DNA of 64,000 bases from Bos javanicus (lineage: Eukaryota > Chordata > Mammalia > Artiodactyla > Bovidae): the NCBI RefSeq assembly GCF_032452875.1, contig NC_083869.1:82392501-82456500 (forward strand), read 5' to 3'. The notes under the pieces were generated by a model. The model saw only the letters and a program-made list of their open reading frames with translations, was not told the origin of the DNA and did no database searches. Position numbers and translations under genes: made by a program. Shown here piece by piece: positions 1 through 10,629 of this stretch; the first letter of the stretch is position 1; every line of letters starts with the position of its first letter.

Positions 1-779
1 CAAAATGATAATATAGATTTTTGTTTTAACTACTCAGAACACATCCACTACCAAGAGGAAAAATTAAGCTCAGAAGTCACAGGTACTACACAAAAACTTG
101 ATGGTTGATGTGTATTCTACTGGTCACATACAGGAATTGATTCCAGAACATTCACTGAACATCCATTACATTTAAACCTTGTCCTTGACTCTGGCAACTT
201 AAATGAGTAAACCATGTTTCCTAATATCATTTATTAATGGTCTAATAGGAAAGACAGACGTACAGCCAGATAAATGTATTAAAATTAGGTATAACATAAA
301 TGTGAAAATGGTTTAACAATGGGAATGTGGAAGGAGATCCATTCTTCCTTCACGACATGGAGGAAGAGAGGAGTCCTTATTAGGTATTGGTCTACTATGG
401 AGGTAATGGATGACTTGGGAATTTAAGGAAGACTATAATTTTGCTAAACAGAGAATCTGACTAGGTCATCTAGACCAGAACACCTCTCCAAAGAAAGAAA
501 GATGAAACTTATTACATGATTGCTGCAACACAATGTGGAAAGGGACAAGAGTTAGAAGATGAGTCTAAAGTAAGCCAGAACATAAAAGGCCCTTGAGTAG
601 AATGCCAGGCATTCTAAGATTTAGTCCTTGGCAGAAAGGAGTCTTTAATTTGAAGAATAGGAAGGTAAAAAAGTTCAAAGAGAAATAAGTTTGGTAGATA
701 CTGAAACTTTAAGGGAAAAGGAGCTTGTAAGGATACACAGATAAGTGTAGGATTTAGTAACTATTATTTACTGAACACT
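1..779. other. Anonymous AT-rich sequence
   Basis: I recognise no gene, SINE, LINE or LTR in this stretch. The composition is AT-rich without simple repeats. It ends at the left target duplication of the inverted BovB. Confidence 0.5.
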
Positions 780-791
780 ATTATCATATTT

Positions 792-1886
792 ATCACAGTT
801 TATTGTGATCCACACAGTCAAAGGCTTTACCATAGTCAATAAAGCAGAAATAGATGTTTTTCTGGAACTCTCTTGCTTTTTTGATGATTCAGCGGATGTT
901 GGAAATTTGGTCTCTGGTTCCTCTGCCTTTTCTAAAACCAGCTTGAACATCTGGAAGTTCATGGTTCACGTATTGCTGAAGCCTGGCTTGGAGAATTTTG
1001 AGCATTACTTTACTAGCGTGTGCTGCTGCTGCTAAGTCACTTCAGTCGTGTCCAACTTGTGTGACCCCATAGACGGCAGCCACCAGGCTCCCCCATCCCT
1101 GGGATTCTCCAGGCAAGAACACCGGAGTGGGTTGCCATTTCCTTCTCCAATGCATGAAAGTGAAAAGGGAAAGTGAAGTTGCTCAGTCTGTCCGACTCTT
1201 AGCGACCCCATGGACTGCAGCCTACCAGGCTCCTCCGTCCATGAGATTTTCCAGGCAAGAGTGGGGTGCCATTGCCTTCTCCGTACTAGCGTGTAAGATG
1301 AGTGCAATTGTGCGGTGACTGCAGCCATGAAATTAAAAGACGCTTACTCCTTGGAAGGAAAGTTATGACCAACCTAGATAGAATACTGAAAAGCAGAGAC
1401 ATTACTTTGCCAACAAAGGTCCGTCTAGTCAAGGCTATGGTTTTTCCAGTGGTCATGTATGGATGTGAGAGTTGGACTGTGAAGAAGGCTGAGTGCCAAA
1501 GAATTGATGCTTTTGAACTGTGGTGTTGGAGAAGACTCTTGAGAGTCCCTTGGACTGCAAGGAGATCCAAGCAGTCCATTGTGAAGGAGATCAGCCCTGG
1601 GATTTCTTCTAAAGGAATGATGCTAAAGCTTAAACTGCAGTACTTTGGCCACCTCATGCGAAGTGTTGACTCATTGGAAAAGACTCTGATGCTGGGAGGG
1701 ATTGGGGGCAAGAGGAGAAGGGGACAACAGAAGATGAGATGGCTGGATGGCATCACTGACTAGATGGACGTGAGTCTGAGTGAACTCTGGGAGTTGGTGA
1801 CGAACAGGGAGGCCTGGCGTGCTGCGATTCATGGGGTCCCAAAGAGTCGGACACGACTGAGCGACTGAACTGAACTGAACTGACTG
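792..1886. mobile_element. BovB LINE, 5'-inverted (twin-primed) copy
   Basis: Two BovB pieces lie in opposite orientations. The left piece (792-1314, split by a SINE at 1021-1283) is antisense and covers RT sequence around the 'KAFD' motif region. The right piece (1315-1886) is sense and runs from the C-terminal ORF2 region to the BovB 3' terminus with the repeated gaactgaactga tail. The middle of the RT region, about 0.47 kb judged from the copy at 44.2-46 kb, is missing. The whole structure is flanked by a 12-bp direct repeat attatcatattt (780-791 and 1887-1898). One TSD around two opposed pieces is the signature of 5' inversion during target-primed reverse transcription, not of two separate insertions. 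The open frame at 1302-1763 belongs to the C-terminal ORF2 fragment and is not a functional gene. Confidence 0.9.
1021..1283 (-). mobile_element. BOV-A2 dimeric SINE inside BovB
   Basis: Two Bov-A monomers are joined by the linker with the motif gaaagtgaaaagggaaagtg. On the plus strand the element starts with (tgc)n followed by taagtcacttcagtcgtgtcc, so it is antisense. It is flanked by a perfect 10-bp duplication tactagcgtg (1011-1020 and 1284-1293). Outside the SINE the BovB sequence reads on without a gap, so this insertion came after the BovB inversion. Confidence 0.92.
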
Positions 1887-1898
1887 ATTATCATATTT

Positions 1899-2389
1899 GA
1901 TCCTGTTCTCATAAACCTGAAATTTATTGCATTCTTACTCATTCTCTTGTTTCTGGTCTAGGAGAATTTACATTAGTACAGCAGGAATCACTTCAAAATT
2001 TATAGCAATTTAAGTAATATCTGAGTTGATCAGTTTTCTAGCAAAATCACTCTTCTTAGCAATTCAGCAATATAAAAACAATACTGCAGAAAGTATTTCA
2101 AATGTTTGAGATTAAATTGGCTTCAAATACTCTCAGATCCTGTAAAACATAATTCAAATTAAGCAATTTAGATAGGTTTTCTTCTTCATTTATTTTTTTC
2201 ATTAAATATGTCACCTAAGTATCTTTGTAAGGGGAATTTTAGTTGTTTTTTAATGTTTTTAAAATATATTTTAAATATTCTACAAATCATCAGATTAATA
2301 ACAACATCCAGTTATTCTAATAGAGTGGTTTAATTATCAATATAGTTAAATTCATAACTAAATTTTATTAATTCATAAAATCATTTGCC
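1899..2389. other. Anonymous AT-rich sequence
   Basis: Very AT-rich DNA with no recognisable gene or repeat family. It leads into the 3' UTR of an antisense L1 at about 2390, whose exact left edge I cannot fix. Confidence 0.45.
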
Positions 2390-3721
2390 TATTTATTTTT
2401 ACTGAAATATAGTTAATGTACAGTAATATTTTATTATTTGCAAGTGTACCATATAGAGATTCACAATTTTTAAAGATTATACTCCATTTATAGTTATTAC
2501 AGAATATTCGCTATGTTCCCATGTTGTACAGTATATCCTTGTATCTTACTTTATACCTAATAGTTTGCATATCTTAATCCCCTACCTTTATACTGCCCTT
2601 CCTCCCTTTCCTTTCTCTATGGATAAGTACTAGTTTGTTTTCAATATGTGTGTGATTGCTTCTTTTTGTTATAAATTTCTAATTTGTTATATTTTGTAGA
2701 TTTCACATTTAAGTGGTATACAGTATATGTCTTTCTCTGTCTGACTTCTTTCACTAAAGCATAATGCTCTCTGAGTTCATTCATGTTGCTGCTGCAAATG
2801 ACAAAATTTTATTATTTTTTTATGAATCAGTAGTATATATGCAATCACTTATTCTTTATCCAATTGATGGACACTTAGATTGCTTCCATATCTTGACAAT
2901 TGTAAATAACAGTGCTATGAACATTGGGGAGCATGCATGTTTTCAAATTAATGGTTTTATTTTATTAGGATATGTACCTATGAGTGGAATGACTGAGTCA
3001 TCTGATAGTTCTATTTTTAGGTTTTTTTTTTTGAGAAATCTCCTTACTATTTTTCATAGTGGCTGTACCAATTTACATTCTCCCAACAGTATGCATGTGT
3101 TCCCTTTTCTCCACATCCTAACCTGTTGTTAGGATTATTGTTTGTATTATTTTTCATGATAGCCATTCTGGCCAGTATGAGCTGATCTCTCATTGTTTTG
3201 ATTTGCATTTCTCTGCTAACTGAAGACGTTGCACATCTTTTCATGTGTTTCTTTCGAGAAAGGTTTGTTTAGTTCCTCTTTGAAAAAACATCTCGTCTGT
3301 TCTTCTGCCAATTTTCTAAATTGAGTTGTTTGTTGTGATATTGAGTTGTATGACCTGTTTATATATGTTAGATATTAACCTCCTTTGGTCATATCCTTCA
3401 CAATATTTTCTCCCAGTCCATATGTTGTCATTTCATTTTGTTGAAGATTTCCTTTGGTATGAAAAAGCTTTCAAGTTTACTTAAGTCCTTTTGATTTTAC
3501 TTAAGTCCTTTTGATTTTACTTCCTTTTTTGAGAGAGGATCAAAAAAAATATTGATAAAATGTGTGTTAAAGTGTTTTGTCTACGTTTTCCTCTGAGAGT
3601 TTTATAGTGTCTGGCCCTATACTTTTGTCTTTAATCCACTTTGAGTTTTTGCATATGCTGTTAAAAGTTTTCTAATTTCATTCTCCTATATGTAGCTGAC
3701 CAGTTTTCCAAGCACCAATCA
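2390..3721 (-). mobile_element. Old L1 LINE, 3' portion (left half of a nested element)
   Basis: Antisense L1 3' UTR followed by the ORF2 3' region. The 3047-3244 minus frame keeps a remnant of the ORF2 C-terminal cysteine motif (LGCGEKGTHAYCW). The copy is heavily decayed. A 20-bp unit is tandemly duplicated at 3479-3518. The L1 stops at 3721, where a younger L1 is inserted, and resumes at 8046. Confidence 0.8.
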
Positions 3722-3954
3722 TTTTTTTTATTTTGTTTTTATTCTTTTATTTTATTGATTTTAATTGGAGGCTAATTACTTTACAATATTTTAGTGGTTT
3801 TTGCATTATCAGATCAGATCAGATCAGTCACTCAGTCGTGTCTGACACTTTGCAACCCCATGAATCGCAGCACACCAGGCCTCCCTGTCCATCACCAACT
3901 CCTGGAATTCACTCAGACTCACGTCCATCGAGTCAGCCATGCCATCCAGCCATC

Positions 3955-6739
3955 TCATCCTCTGTCGTCCCGTTCTCCTCCTGCCCCAATCCCTCCCAAC
4001 ATCAGAGTCTTTTCCAATGAGTCAACACTTCGCATGAGGTGGCCAAAGTACTGCAGTTTAAGCTTTAGCATCATTCCTTTAGAAGAAATCCCAGGGCTGA
4101 TCTCCTTCACAATAGACTGCTTGGATCTCCTTGCAGTCCAAGGGACTCTCAAGAGTCTTCTCCAACACCACAGTTCAAAAGCATCAATTCTTTGGCGCTC
4201 AGCCTTCTTCACAGTCCAACTCTCACATCCATACATGACCACAGGAAAAACCATAGCCTTGACTAGACGAACCTTTGTTGGCAATGTGATGTCTCTGCTT
4301 TTCAATATGCTATCTAGGTTGGTCATAACTTTCCTTCCAAGGAGTAAGCATCTTTTAATTTCATGGCTGCAGTCACCATCTGTAGTGATTTTGGAGCCCA
4401 GAAAAATAAAGTCTGACACTCTTTCCCCATCTATTTCCCATAAAGTGATGGGACCAGATGCCATAATCTTCATTTTCTGAACGTTGAGCTTTAAGCCAAC
4501 TTTTTCACTCTCCACTTTCACTTTCATCAAGAGGCTCTTTAGTTCCTCTTCACTTTCTACCATAAGGGTGGTGTCATCTGCATATCTGAGGTTATTGATA
4601 TTTCTCCCAGCAATCTTGATTCCAGTTTGTGTTTCTTCCAGTCCAGCGTTTCTCATGATGTACTCTGCATATAAGTTAAATAACCAGGGTGACAATATAC
4701 AGCCCTAACGAACTCCTTTTCCTATTTGGAACCAGTCTGTTGTTCCATGTCCAGTTTTAACTGTTGCTTCCTGGCCTGCATACAAATTTCTCAAGAGGCA
4801 GAAAAGGTGGTCTGGTATTCCCAGCTTTTTCAGAATTTCCCACAGTTTGTTGTGATCCTCACAGTCAAAGGCTTTGGCACAGTCAATAAAGCAGAAATAA
4901 AAGTTTTTCTGGAACTCTCTTGCTTTTTCCATGATCCAGCGGATGTTGGAAATTTGATCTCTGGTTTTTCTGCCTTTTTTAAAACCAGCTTGAACATCAG
5001 GAAGTTCATGGTTCACATATTGCTGAAGCCTGGTTCGGAGAATTTTGAGCATTACTTTACTAGCGTGTGAGATGAGTGCAATTGTGTGGTAGTTTGAGCA
5101 TTCTTTGGCATTGCCTTAATTTGGGATTGGAATGAAAACTGACCGTTTCCAGTCCTGTGGCCACTGCTGAGTTTTCCAAATTTGCTGGCATATTGAGTGC
5201 AGCACTTTCACAGCATCATCTTTCAGGATTTGGAATAGCTCACCTGGAATTCCATCACCTCCACTAGCTTTGTTCATAGTGATGCTTTCTAAGGCCCACT
5301 TGACTTCACATTCCATCGTGATTATCTGGGTCATGAAGATCTTTTTTGTACAGTTCTTCTGTGTATTCCTGACATCTCTTCTTAATATTTTCTGCTTCTG
5401 TTAGGTCCGTACCATTTCTGTCCTTTATTGAACTCATCTTTGCATGAAATGTTCCTTTGGCATCTCTGATTTTCTTGAAGAGATCCCTAGTCTTTCCCAT
5501 TCTGTTGTTTTTCTCTATTTCTTTGCATTGATCGCTGAGGAAGGCTTTCTTATCTCTTCTTGCTATTCTTTGGTACTCTGCATTCAGATGCTTATATCTT
5601 TCCTTTGCTCCTTTGCTTTTCACTTCTCTTCTTTTCACAGCTATTTGTAAGGCCTCCCCAGACAGCCATTTTGCTTTTTTGCATTTCTTTTCTATGGCAA
5701 TGGTCTTGATCCCTGTCTCCTGTACAATGTCACGAACCTCATTCTATAGTTCGTCAGGCACTCTATGTATCAGATCTAGGCCCTTAAATCTATTTCTCAC
5801 TTCCACTCTATAATCATAAGGGATTTGATTTAGGTCATATCTGAATGGTCTAGTGGTTTTCCCTACTTTCTTCAACTTAAGTCTGAATTTGGCAATAAGG
5901 AGTTCATGGTCTGAGCCACAGTCAGCTCCTGGTCTTGTTTTTGCTAACTGTATAGAGCTTCTCCATCTTTGGCTGCAAAGAATATAATCAATCTGATTTC
6001 AGTGTTGACCATCTGGTGATGTCCATGTATAGAGTCTTCCCTTGTGTTGTTGGAAGAGGGTGTTTGTTATGACCAGTGCATTTTCTTGGCAAAACTCTAT
6101 CAATCTTTGCCCTGCTTCATTCCGTATTTCAAGGCCAAATTTGCCTGTTACTCCAGGTGTTTCTTGACTTCCTACTTTTGCATTCCAGTCCCCTATAATG
6201 AAAAGGACATCTTTTTGGGGTGTTAGTTCTAAAAGGTCTTGTAGCTCTTCATAGAACCGTACAACTTCAGCTTTTTCAGCATTACTGGTTGGGGCATAGA
6301 CTTGGATTACTGTGATATTGAATGGTTTGCCTTGGAAACGAACAGAGATCATTCTGTCGTTTTTGAGATTGCATCCAAGTACTGCATTTCAGACTCTTTT
6401 GTTGACCATGATGGCCACTTCACTTCTTCTGAGGTATTCCTGCCTGCAGTAGTAGATATAATGGTCATCTGAGTTAAATTCACCCATTCCAGTCCATTTG
6501 AGTTCGCTGATCCCTAGAATGTCAACATTTACTCTTGCCATCTCTTGTTTGACCACTTCCAATTTGCCTTGATTCATGGACCTGACATTCCAGGTTCCTA
6601 TGCAATATTGCTCTTTACAGCATCGGACCTTGCTTCTATCACCAGTCACATCCACAGCTGGATATTGTTTTTGCTTTGGCTCCATCCCTTCATTCTTTCT
6701 GGAGATATATCCACTGATCTCCAGTAGTATATTGGGCAC
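3955..6739 (-). pseudogene. BovB ORF2 (AP endonuclease plus reverse transcriptase), inactivated
   Basis: The intact protein would nick target DNA and reverse-transcribe BovB RNA at the nick. Fragments in order on the minus strand: 6739-6389 (endonuclease N-terminus, GTWNVRSMNQGK, SELKWTG), 6352-5999 (VYAPTSN, IIGDWNAKVG), 5638-5306 (linker), 5334-5116 (NKASGGDGIP, start of the RT fingers), 5052-4705 (DVQAGFKKGRKTRDQ, FIDCAKAFD), 4695-3955 (LRYADDTTLM, the RT catalytic box, then the C-terminal region with FELWCWRRLL). There are at least five frame breaks or stops. One, a TGA at 5999-6001 (minus strand), looks like CpG decay of an arginine codon, because the copy at 25-28 kb has CAA at the same site. 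The element is dead. Confidence 0.88.
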
Positions 6740-7031
6740 CTACTGACCTGAGGCGTTCCTCTTTCAGTATCCTATCATGTTGCCTTTTCATACTGTTCAT
6801 GGGGTTCTCAAGGCAAGAATACTGAAGTGGTTTTCCATTCCCTTCTCCAGTGGACCACATTCTGTAAAATCTCTCCACCATGACCCGCCCGTCTTGGGTT
6901 GCCCCACAGGCATGGCTTAGTTTCATTGAGTTAGACAAGGCTCTGGTCCTTGTGTGATTAGATTGACTAGTTTTCTGTGGGTATGGTTTCAGTGTGTTTG
7001 TCCTCTGATGCCCTCTTGCAACACCTACCAT
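6690..7031 (-). pseudogene. Possible BovB ORF1 remnant
   Basis: A 113-codon open frame between the GC-rich leader and the endonuclease domain, overlapping the start of the endonuclease frame. Its middle is encoded by the Bov-A-like segment, so part of the reading frame is shared with SINE sequence. I recognise no domain. It may be a short ORF1 of BovB or only an open leader, and I cannot decide without a comparison of copies. Confidence 0.35.
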
Positions 7032-7050
7032 CTTAGTTGGGTTTTTCTTA

Positions 7051-7465
7051 CCTTAGACGTGGGGTATCTCTTCACGGCTGCTCCAGCAAAGCACAGCCAT
7101 TTCTCCTTACCTTGGACGAGGGGTATCTCCTCACTGCTGCCCTTCCTGGCCTTCAGTGTGGGATAGCTCCTCTAGGCCCTCCTGCGCCCGCGCAGCCACC
7201 GCTCCTTGGACGTGCGGTTGCTCCTCCCCACCGCCGCCCTTGGCCTCGGGCTTAGGGGTGTGGGTTGCTCCTCCCGGCCGCTGCCCATGGCCTCAGGCCT
7301 GGGGGCGTGGGGTAGCTCCTCCCAGCCGCTGCCCCTGACCTCGGACGTGGGGTAACTCCTCTTGGCTGCCACCCTTCAGGCATGGGGTCCTCCTGGCTTC
7401 TGCCCCTGACCTCGGACATGGGGTGGCTCCTCTCACCTGCCTTATGGCGCACCTGTCACAGCCGC
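7051..7465 (-). repeat. GC-rich degenerate tandem repeats in BovB 5' leader
   Basis: About nine degenerate units of roughly 35-58 bp. Most contain a gtggggt-(a/t/g)gctcctc core followed by a ccgctgcccctg-like stretch and cctcgg. Unit starts are near 7051, 7109, 7157, 7211, 7249, 7296, 7344, 7379 and 7415. The segment is rich in CpG and TpG/CpA, in sharp contrast to the AT-rich surroundings. By position it is the promoter or leader region of the LINE. That role is inferred. Confidence 0.7.
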
Positions 7466-8045
7466 TTGCATTATATTGACATGAATCAACCTTAGGTTTA
7501 CATTTTTTCCCCATCCCATCCCTCAGAGTCATCCCTGTGCACCAGCCCTGAGCACCTTGTCTCATGCATGGAACCTAGTCTGGTGATCTATTTTACATAT
7601 AATAATATACATATTTCAGTGCTATTCTCTCAAATCATCCCACCCTCGCCTTCTCCCACAGAGTCCAAAAGTCTGTTCTTTACATCTGTGTCTCTTTTGC
7701 TGTCTCCCATATAGGATCATTGTTACCATCTTTCTAAATTCCATATATATGTGTTAATATACTGTACTGGTGTTTTTCTTTCTGATGTACTTCACTCTGT
7801 ATAATAGGCTCCAGTTTAATCCACCTCATTCGAACTGATTCAAATGCTTTGTTTTTAATGGCTGAGTAATATTCCATTGTGTATATGTACCACAGCTTTA
7901 TTATCCATTTTATCCTAGATGTCGATGGACATCTAGGTTGCTTCCATGTCCTGGCTATTATAAGCAGTGCTGTGATGAACATTGGGGTACATGTGTCTCT
8001 TTCAATTCTGGTTTCCTCAATGTGTATGCCCAGCAGTGGGATTAC

Positions 8046-8525
8046 TTCCCAGCACCACTTATTGAAGAGACTATCTTTTCTCCATTGTATTTCTTGTCAC
8101 TTTTGTCATACATTAATTGATATAAGTCCATGAGTTTGTCTCTGAGCTTTATTTTGTTTCATTGATCTGTTGTCTCTTTTTGTGCCAGTACTAAATTTTT
8201 GATGACTGTATCTTTGTCTTGTGATCTGAAACCAGGGAGCATAATTCCACCAGCTCTGTTCTTTCTCAAAATTGTTTTCCTGTTTGGGTTCATTTGTGTT
8301 TCCATACAAATTTTAAAATTATTTGTTCTAGTTCTGTGAAAAATATCATTGGTATTTTGATAGGGACTGCAATGAATCTGTACATTGCCTTGGATAATAT
8401 GGTAACTTTAACAATATTACTTATTCCAATCCAAGAATATGGTATATCTTCCCATTGGTTCATGTCTTCTTCAATATTTACAAGTAATTTTTCTTCTCAT
8501 CATTGTTCAATAGTTCTCATATACT
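8046..8525 (-). mobile_element. Old L1 LINE, right half of the nested element
   Basis: ORF2 sequence resumes exactly where the 2390-3721 fragment stopped. The left fragment ends in ...gttttccaagcacca, and this one continues from cagcaccacttattgaagagac. No ORF2 sequence is lost across the nested insertion. The 5' end is truncated near 8525, where similarity fades. Confidence 0.75.
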
Positions 8526-8611
8526 TAATAGAATTTTTTATTTTAAAATAAAAATTATAATGGTGTTTTCTAATATATTTAAAGCAGTTGTATACAGTTT
8601 AGTTTTACCCA

Positions 8612-8989
8612 TGTACTGTGGGCTAACTGTATCCTCTCAAAGTTCATTCACTGAAGACCTAACACCCCATATCTTATTATGTGATTGTATTTGGAGACAG
8701 GGCTTTAAAAGGTGATTAAGAGAGGCTATTAGGAAATTCCTTAACCTGATATGACTGGTGTCTTTGTAAGAGGAGAGATAAAGTCAGAGGGAGATACTAA
8801 AGATGATCTTATGAAGAGGCAGAAACAGGGTGGACATCTCCAAATCAAGGAGAGAGGCCCCAGGAGAAACCAAATCTCCTAACACCTTGACATTGGACTT
8901 TTAGCCTCCAGAACTTTGAGAAAATCTTTCTGTTGTTTAAGCTGTCCAATCTGTAGTGTTTTGTATGGCAACACTAGCACATTAATACA
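8612..8989 (+). mobile_element. Solo LTR, ERVL-MaLR-like
   Basis: The segment runs from tgtactgtgggc to ctagcacattaataca, so it has TG...CA ends. It contains phrases typical of old mammalian MaLR-type LTRs: tgtatttggagacagggctttaaa, gactggtgtctttgtaagagg, and tagcctccagaactttgaga near the end. No internal sequence follows on either side. Exact family (MLT1 or MST type) is uncertain. Confidence 0.6.
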
Positions 8990-9516
8990 ATAGGTTTTCT
9001 TGAGGGGTGCATGTTACTTCTTTTTACTCAGAGCATTTGTTTTCATTGGAGAGAGCCTGGGAGAGCATGAGCTTTATATCCAAACCAATGTAAGTCAAAA
9101 TCCCAACAAAGCCCTTTAAAGTGCCTGATTTGCTAAAACTTACTGAATTTCAATAAACCCATTTATTAATGGGAATAATTGCAATTAAATGATTTTACAA
9201 ATAGTGAACTAACTGAAATCATTAATTTCACTGACAGTTTTTTTTTTAACATGGGAAAGACTTTGCTTACATTGGGAAATCTTTTGCTCTCCTCAAATAA
9301 AATATTTACTTATTGTTAAGTTTTTTTTTTTTTTAAGAGACTAACTCTTGTTTATTTTACTATCTCTTGGTAATCCTAAGTAGCTCTAATTTATTCAAGG
9401 TTATCTATTTTAAAGACCCATGCTCTTTATAAATGATAATGATTAAAACATCAAAACCTCAAAATACAATAACCACTGTAAGTAAATAATACCAAATACA
9501 CTGATAACCTACAGGT
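8990..9516. other. Anonymous sequence
   Basis: AT-rich sequence with short A and T runs. I recognise no gene or repeat family here. Confidence 0.45.
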
Positions 9517-9527
9517 ATATATCATTT

Positions 9528-9646
9528 CCTTCTCCATTGGCACCCAACTCCAGTATTCTTGCCTGGAGAATCCTGTAGACAGAGGAGCCTGGTGGGCTGC
9601 TGTCCATGGGGTCACCCAGAGTCAGACATGACTGAAGTGACTTAGC
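9528..9646 (+). mobile_element. Bov-A monomer SINE
   Basis: A single Bov-A unit from ccttctccattggcaccc to gactgaagtgacttagc, with no tRNA-derived head. It is flanked by a perfect 11-bp duplication atatatcattt (9517-9527 and 9647-9657). Confidence 0.88.
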
Positions 9647-9719
9647 ATATATCATTTATTTCTCAGGATTGGATATGACTCAAAGAAATGAAAAAACATT
9701 AATCCCTTCATTTTATACT

Positions 9720-9888
9720 ATTTAAATTTATACTAATTATATTACATTAAAAATTTAGTTTTCCTCAGTCATTCTAGCGATTATTAATGAGCTCAATTGC
9801 CACATGTGGCTAGTAGGTATTGTATTGATCTGTGAAGATATGGAACATTTCCATTATCTCAGAAAGTTTTATTAGATCCTGCTGCTAG
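9720..9888. mobile_element. Old DNA-transposon fossil (hAT/MER-like)
   Basis: The segment contains gccacatgtggctagtaggtattgtattg followed, after a gap, by gaacatttccattatctcagaaagtttta. These phrases resemble a common non-autonomous hAT-type fossil of placental mammals. Termini are not preserved and the family is not certain. Confidence 0.4.
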
Positions 9889-10629
9889 TCATTAATAACT
9901 TCAATGAACCTATATAAGACAGTTCAAAAAATTTAATAAGAAAAACAAGAGTTTTAAAAATGCCTTATTTCTGGCACTCAAATCCCACAAAGGTTTTAAA
10001 GTGTTCATAAAATTATGATCCATGCTTAATTATGAGAATATTAAATATGCACAGTCTTCTGTGTAAATAAGTATTACAAAGTAAAGTTTTCTTTTTTATA
10101 ATAAAATTGAAAATATGTCAGTAAACTTGGCTTCATTTCTTTTTTGATAATCATGGAAGTAGGTAATTAAATGATGCTTATTAAAACTCCCTCTAGCACT
10201 CAACATTTCAAAATAATGTGCTTCCCATCATTGGATATCAAAGAAAAGGAAAAGAAGAAAATGAATAGTTAAGAGACCATTCAAATTAATTTATTCCATT
10301 AAAATAGCTATCTATGTATATCAGTTTTTATTACATTGTGCAGCCTACAGGATTACAATGATATTAGAGAAATATCTCATCTAGTTCAAAGTAAATGAGA
10401 ATGGATACTTAGGATAACCAGGAAGAATCTTTGCTTAAAAAAAGTGTTTTGCAAAGCTGTTTCTTTTCATTTTTAACTGCCACCTAAAAAGTAATATAAT
10501 AAATCAAGCCAAAACTGGTTTTCTAGCACTATAATAATCATACATTAGATTTAGGTACAGAAAACATTTAGAATATTTTATTCATAAGTATAATTATTTA
10601 GTAATATAAATTAATTTTTGACCAATCAT
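9889..10629. other. Anonymous AT-rich sequence
   Basis: I recognise no gene or repeat family. Only short poly-A and poly-T runs are present. Confidence 0.4.

Larger units (their letters stand above)
3810..7465 (-). mobile_element. Full-length BovB (RTE-type) LINE with 5' region
   Basis: An antisense BovB of about 3.66 kb. It runs from the 3' terminal repeats (gatcagatcagatc on the plus strand at 3810) to a GC-rich 5' region ending at about 7465. It is flanked by a perfect 9-bp duplication ttgcattat (3801-3809 and 7466-7474), and the host L1 reads on without loss across it. In element order it holds a GC-rich tandem-repeat leader (7465-7050), a segment homologous to the Bov-A SINE (about 6853-6787), an AP-endonuclease domain, a reverse transcriptase and the 3' tail. 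It is the only copy in the window that includes the leader repeats. The coding region is broken, see the pseudogene entry. Confidence 0.9.
3722..8045 (-). mobile_element. Ruminant L1 3' fragment, split by a full-length BovB
   Basis: L1 sequence occupies 3722-3809 and 7466-8045. It begins with a T-rich tail (poly-A of an antisense insertion), then the ruminant L1 3' UTR (ggaggctaattactttacaa and onward), then the ORF2 C-terminus (minus frame 7734-7982, with the segment IIARTWKQPRCPS). It is 5'-truncated. It is flanked by an imperfect 16-bp duplication in the older L1: ttccaagcaccaatca (3706-3721) and ttcccagcaccactta (8046-8061), 13 of 16 matching. The BovB at 3810-7465 interrupts it. Confidence 0.85.

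Noticed and set aside
3810..3828. Short repeated gatca/gaact units as satellite or CRISPR-like repeats
   Set aside because: They are the normal 3' terminal repeats of BovB and occur at every 3' end in the window.
3794..4480. Plus-strand open frame of 228 codons (and similar frames at 14356-14922, 45617-46003, 61358-61918)
   Set aside because: These are antisense shadows of BovB ORF2 and recur at every BovB copy.
7051..7465. CpG-rich stretch as a host-gene promoter or CpG island
   Set aside because: It lies wholly inside the TSDs of the BovB insertion and is the element's own leader.
8536..8552. AT palindrome attttaaaataaaaat as a structured element
   Set aside because: Low-complexity AT sequence at a decayed L1 edge; too short and too simple to support a claim.
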